DNA of 64,000 bases from Leptospira sp. WS60.C2 (GTDB lineage Bacteria; Spirochaetota; Leptospiria; Leptospirales; Leptospiraceae): assembly GCF_040833955.1 (NCBI RefSeq), contig NZ_CP162133.1:2378001-2442000 (forward strand), given 5' to 3'. Positions 60,508 through 64,000 of this stretch are shown here, piece by piece; the stretch's first letter is position 1; each line of letters opens with the position of its first letter. Both the position numbers and the translations under genes were made by a program. The notes under the pieces were generated by a model. That model was not told the origin of the DNA, ran no database searches, and was given only the letters and a program-made list of their open reading frames with translations.

Positions 60508-62892
60508 TTACTTCTTTCCAACTGGATCGGCGATGAGTGCAAATTGCAAATCATCACCATTCCAATCGGCACGGTAGCGACCCTCAGCAAGAGTTCCGGA
60601 AAGAATCGCTTTTGCTAGAGGTCGATTTACGATTCGGTTAAAGACACTGCCAAGAGGTCTTGCCCCGAATTTTGGATCAAAGCCTTGTTCTCTCAAAATG
60701 TGTTCCGTACTTTCCGACAGCTCAACGACGATCCCTTTCACCTTCAATCGTTCATTTAGCGATCGAAGTTGTTTTTCGATTAGTTTTTCCATAATCGAAG
60801 AATCTAACGAATGATAGGTCAGAATTGCATCCAATCTACCTAAAACTTCTGGCTTAAAATCAGATTCTATATTCTTTGAATTGGTAGTTAGGATCACAAT
60901 GGTATTCTTAAAATTGATAGTTCTACCTTTGTTGTCTGTTAATCTACCTTCATCTAAAATCTGAAGCAAAATATCTGAAAAATCAGGATGCGCCTTTTCT
61001 ACCTCATCAAACAATACTACAGAATATGGTTTACGACGAATGGCTTCTGTCAATATCCCACCTTCATCATAACCAACGTAACCTGCAGGAGCTCCAATGA
61101 GTTTGGCAACTGAATGTTTTTCTGAATATTCACTTAGATCCAAGCGAACTAAATTTGTTTCTTGATCAAACAAAAACTTAGCGATCGCTTTTGCCGTTTC
61201 AGTTTTACCTACCCCAGTTGGTCCTTTTAATAAAAAAGAACCAAGAGGCCTTGTTTCCGAAGAAATACCAGCATAGGATGTCAACAGAGTATCTGCAATT
61301 TCACGAATCGATTCTTTTTGTCCATATACAACCGAGTTTAAATCCTCTTCTAGGTGTAGAAGGTTTTCTTGTTTTGTCTTCAGAATCTTTTCCACAGGAA
61401 TGCCAGTTTGTCTTGAGATTACAGCTGCAATGTGGTTTCTCTCCAAGATCCAACTATTTTGAAATGTGCTTAGCTCCTTTTCTAATTCTGGTAACACTGC
61501 ATATTTCAAACGAGATGCTTCCGTATAGTCCGCTCTTTGTTGTGCTGCATCCAAATCAAACTTCACTCGATCAATTTTATTTTTGATAGAAGCAATCTGT
61601 TTCAAAGAGTTAACTTCTTTTTCCCAAACTTCTTTTCCTTCTTGAAATTTCTTCTCTAGAACTTCAATTTCTAGCAGTATGTCTTCGTTTTTCTTTTCCA
61701 CTTGGGCAAAGATCTTTTTGGAACGAATTTCACTTTCTAATTCCACCAACTCAGTCGGCATAGCCTCGGCAGATAATTTCAATGCAGATGCAGCTTCATC
61801 AACCAAATCAATCGCTTTATCTGGTAAAAATTTATCGGTGATGTATTGGTCCGACAAAAGTACGGATGCATAAATGGCTTCGTCTGAGATCTTAATCCCA
61901 TGATGAATTTCATGTTTATCTCGTATTCCCATTAAGATTTCAATCGCATCTTCTTTACTTGGTTCATTCACTGGAACAGCACGAAATCGTCGTTCCAACG
62001 CTTGGTCACCAAGTATGTACTTTTGAAATTCATCACCTGTAGTAGCACCAATACAATGTAATTCGCCTCTGGCGAGTGCCGGTTTCAAAAGATTGGCAGC
62101 GTCCATAGCTCCTTCCGTTTTACCTGCACCAACCAATTGATGAATTTCATCGATGAATAGGATTGCTTCGCCCGCTTGGCCTTTGATATATCGCAAAAGT
62201 GCCGTTAGTTTTTCTTCAAATTCCCCACGGTATTTGGTTCCTGCCATCAATTGCCCCATATCCAGAGAATAAATGGTTTTTCCCTTTAATACATCAGGCA
62301 CCCGACCTTTTACGATTTGTTCGGCAAGACCTTCCACAATGGCAGTTTTACCGACACCTGCACTACCAACTAAAACAGGATTATTTTTTGATCTTCGACC
62401 TAAAATTTCCATCACGGATCTGATCTCTTTGCTACGACCAATGACTGGATCTAACTTGCCTTCCCTCGCTAAATCATTTAAGTTTACCAAAAAATTGGGA
62501 ACTTCTTCATCCGTTTCTTTTACATTCAAATCTTCGTAATTGATCTTAAGCTCAGGCAAAATCTGCGGAAGAAACTTCAAAAAATCGGCTTCTTTTAACT
62601 CCTCTCTTCCGTTCTCAGCGGCTCTAGAAGATGCCATGGTAAACCATTGAGCAAGTTTAGGAGAGGTTCGAAGGGATTCAAAAGGGATTTCCCCCGATGC
62701 TCTCGCTTGTTTCTTCAAAAATTCATCCACTGTAGATTTATATTTAATTAAAGCTTTCCCAGAAACAGAAGTTGGTAGGGTCATAAATCCCCAGACCAAA
62801 TGATAAGGAGTGATCTCTGTATTTTGTCTCCTAATCGCCTCTGTTTGTGCAATGTCCAAGGCACCTTGGACGTTTGAGTCATATTGTTTCAT
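60508..62892 (-). CDS. clpB: AAA+ disaggregase ClpB-like
   Basis: 794 residues with two AAA+ modules. The Clp N-domain ([22 protein letters not shown]) is followed by the first ATPase (Walker [11 protein letters not shown], arginine region ALERRFRAV), a coiled-coil M domain at about 395-480 and the second ATPase (Walker [24 protein letters not shown]). The M domain is recognisable but shorter than the 860-residue ClpB norm, and no ClpP-binding IGF/IGL loop was seen, so a ClpB chaperone is likelier than ClpA/ClpC. It works with DnaK to dissolve aggregates. A CIRCE element precedes it. Confidence 0.85.
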   Translation of the reverse strand: MKQYDSNVQGALDIAQTEAIRRQNTEITPYHLVWGFMTLPTSVSGKALIKYKSTVDEFLKKQARASGEIPFESLRTSPKLAQWFTMASSRAAENGREELKEADFLKFLPQILPELKINYEDLNVKETDEEVPNFLVNLNDLAREGKLDPVIGRSKEIRSVMEILGRRSKNNPVLVGSAGVGKTAIVEGLAEQIVKGRVPDVLKGKTIYSLDMGQLMAGTKYRGEFEEKLTALLRYIKGQAGEAILFIDEIHQLVGAGKTEGAMDAANLLKPALARGELHCIGATTGDEFQKYILGDQALERRFRAVPVNEPSKEDAIEILMGIRDKHEIHHGIKISDEAIYASVLLSDQYITDKFLPDKAIDLVDEAASALKLSAEAMPTELVELESEIRSKKIFAQVEKKNEDILLEIEVLEKKFQEGKEVWEKEVNSLKQIASIKNKIDRVKFDLDAAQQRADYTEASRLKYAVLPELEKELSTFQNSWILERNHIAAVISRQTGIPVEKILKTKQENLLHLEEDLNSVVYGQKESIREIADTLLTSYAGISSETRPLGSFLLKGPTGVGKTETAKAIAKFLFDQETNLVRLDLSEYSEKHSVAKLIGAPAGYVGYDEGGILTEAIRRKPYSVVLFDEVEKAHPDFSDILLQILDEGRLTDNKGRTINFKNTIVILTTNSKNIESDFKPEVLGRLDAILTYHSLDSSIMEKLIEKQLRSLNERLKVKGIVVELSESTEHILREQGFDPKFGARPLGSVFNRIVNRPLAKAILSGTLAEGRYRADWNGDDLQFALIADPVGKK

Positions 62893-62907
62893 AGTGTTTC
62901 CTCACTT

Positions 62908-62934
62908 TTAGCACTCTAAGCCTTAGACTGCTAA
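62908..62934. promoter_or_regulatory. CIRCE element (HrcA operator) upstream of clpB
   Basis: TTAGCACTC, nine bases, GACTGCTAA matches the CIRCE consensus (TTAGCACTC-N9-GAGTGCTAA) with one mismatch. It lies 16 bases before the clpB-like start, so HrcA should repress the gene until heat stress. Confidence 0.85.
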
Positions 62935-63074
62935 AGTTTGGTTCTCGTTACAAGTTTTTTTTGAAATTCGCTTTCAGGATTAAAAACCTCCCCCAAAGCT
63001 AGAAAAGGACAAGGCAAGGAAGGTCTTCTTAGCAGAAACGACTCCTTTCCTACGGGTAAGGAAACGCAATTTCG

Positions 63075-64000
63075 GTGCAATGTTTCACTAAGTGTATATT
63101 TACTGCTCTTCTTTTTTTGTTAGTTTCTCCAGTGGCTTCCCTGCCGCTTTCCATAGAAGAATCAAAACCGTATCGTGATATTGGAAGGTATTTTGAATAC
63201 ACAATCCCGCAAAATCCAGAGGTAACCTTACAGGAAATCCAAAGAGAAGGTACACTCTGGAGACCAAATCCAAACAACGTGATCTCATTTCCACGTTCCC
63301 AACGACCTGTTTGGTTAAAAATCACCCTGATCCATTATGGAAATTTTCCCCATACTTTCTTTTTGCATCTTTCCAATCCCGTTGTGGATATATTCGAGCT
63401 TCACAGTGAAATCAATGGAAAATGGATCACACAATGGTCAGGAGAACAAGTTTTACAGAAAAATAAGTCAATTTATTCACATCTATCAGCTTTTCCTATT
63501 ACTATCCAAGCAAATGAAACTAGAACCATATATTTAAAAATTAGATCTGATAACCCAATCTTTAGTTTTGTCTCGCTTTATAATTCAAGAACCTTTATCG
63601 CTTATTCCAAGAGACAGGATATTTTTTTTGCCGCTTACTTCGGTGCAGGGTTTATGATGTTCTTATTTAGTTTATTTTTAGCACATACACTCCGTTACCA
63701 AAAGTTCTTTTATTTTTTCTTTTACTTAGCAACCGTATTATTATTAAACACATACTCAACTGGTTTTATCCAATATTTAGAAATCGGTAATTCCAATTCA
63801 TGGAAAAATTATTTATTCCCGATTACAATTTTTCTGTCCTCAATCTTTGGATTGTTATTTGCCTTGGAATTCTTAGAAACAAAAGTATTTTTTCCAAAAA
63901 TTAATAAATTGGCCAAAACGTATATTATCGTTTTAGTAATTTCGATATTGGCAATTTTTTTATTAGAACTCAGGAGTTTTATTCAATTCACAGTTGGATT
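63075..64000 (+). CDS. 7TMR-DISM receptor, 5' part (cut by window end)
   Basis: The frame is open from a GTG at 63075 to the last base. A signal peptide (TALLFLLVSPVASLPLS) comes first. It is followed by an extracytoplasmic jelly-roll domain of the DISM type (GRYFEYTIPQNP, RPVWLKITLIHYGNFPHTFFLHLSNP) and then the first helices of a seven-helix unit (FFAAYFGAGFMMFLFSLFLAH, FYFFFYLATVLLLN). The output domain lies beyond 64000; cyclases, kinases and phosphatases are common in this genus. The start is uncertain because an AAGGA lies 12 bases upstream of the GTG, farther than usual. Confidence 0.75.
   Translation, partial: MQCFTKCIFTALLFLLVSPVASLPLSIEESKPYRDIGRYFEYTIPQNPEVTLQEIQREGTLWRPNPNNVISFPRSQRPVWLKITLIHYGNFPHTFFLHLSNPVVDIFELHSEINGKWITQWSGEQVLQKNKSIYSHLSAFPITIQANETRTIYLKIRSDNPIFSFVSLYNSRTFIAYSKRQDIFFAAYFGAGFMMFLFSLFLAHTLRYQKFFYFFFYLATVLLLNTYSTGFIQYLEIGNSNSWKNYLFPITIFLSSIFGLLFALEFLETKVFFPKINKLAKTYIIVLVISILAIFLLELRSFIQFTVG

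Noticed and set aside
61191..61586. 131-codon plus-strand reading frame
   Set aside because: It lies antisense to conserved ClpB motifs, so it is a shadow.

Overview
The window reads as chromosomal DNA of a spirochaete of the genus Leptospira, most likely a saprophytic (L. biflexa-like) species. This is inferred from the low GC content, the many class III nucleotide cyclases and 7TMR-DISM receptors, the spirochaetal lipoproteins and the gene content. No tool was run, so the species is not proven. Genes are dense, and no rRNA, tRNA, CRISPR array, insertion sequence or prophage was found.

1-7133 (minus strand): a chemotaxis pair (cheA 3' of cheW), a 5-formyl-THF cyclo-ligase/zapA/coiled-coil cell-division block, the infC-rpmI-rplT translation operon, a lineage-specific ORF, thrS and a TetR regulator. 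7118-8163: a secreted alpha/beta hydrolase co-transcribed with that TetR gene behind two tandem palindromic operators and an apparently leaderless promoter. 8163-14576 (plus): a [2Fe-2S]-ferredoxin/class III cyclase fusion, an ABCD (SbmA/BacA-like) transporter with a decayed ATPase domain, and a giant GH94 phosphorylase resembling 1,2-beta-oligoglucan phosphorylase. 14579-16440: the amtB-glnK nitrogen operon. 16686-19170: class II photolyase, ClpS and AlkD-like glycosylase as an overlapping operon. 19172-24678: a 7TM cyclase, a 23S rRNA uracil methyltransferase-like gene, a SpoIID lipoprotein and an HDOD protein.

24692-32943 (minus): the most interesting region. It is a seven-gene run encoding a hydrogenase-4/complex-I-like membrane complex (HyfB, C, E, F, G and a ferredoxin-HyfI fusion) that has lost both the NiFe ligands and the ligands of the proximal [4Fe-4S] cluster. 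It is followed after only 5 bp by a receiver-like/adenylate cyclase protein with Glu at the phospho-acceptor position. This fits the energy-converting-hydrogenase-related (Ehr) class, apparently tied to cyclic-nucleotide signalling. A MacB/FtsX-type ABC exporter is divergent from it.

33001-47694: an ABC exporter, a hypothetical protein, pyrE with a membrane protein, a TetR regulator, a di-haem cytochrome c peroxidase, a PilZ protein behind a textbook sigma-54 promoter, an atypical transcarbamylase, a truncated haemoglobin, a CitE-like lyase, a FecR-domain lipoprotein, a CLC-F type antiporter and an AHSA1 protein. 47711-60439: acyltransferase, two sensor kinases with receivers, a TetR-Lnt operon with tandem operators, a Xer recombinase, recA, a lipoprotein and an aldo/keto reductase. 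60508-64000: ClpB-like disaggregase under a CIRCE element, then a 7TMR-DISM receptor cut by the window end.
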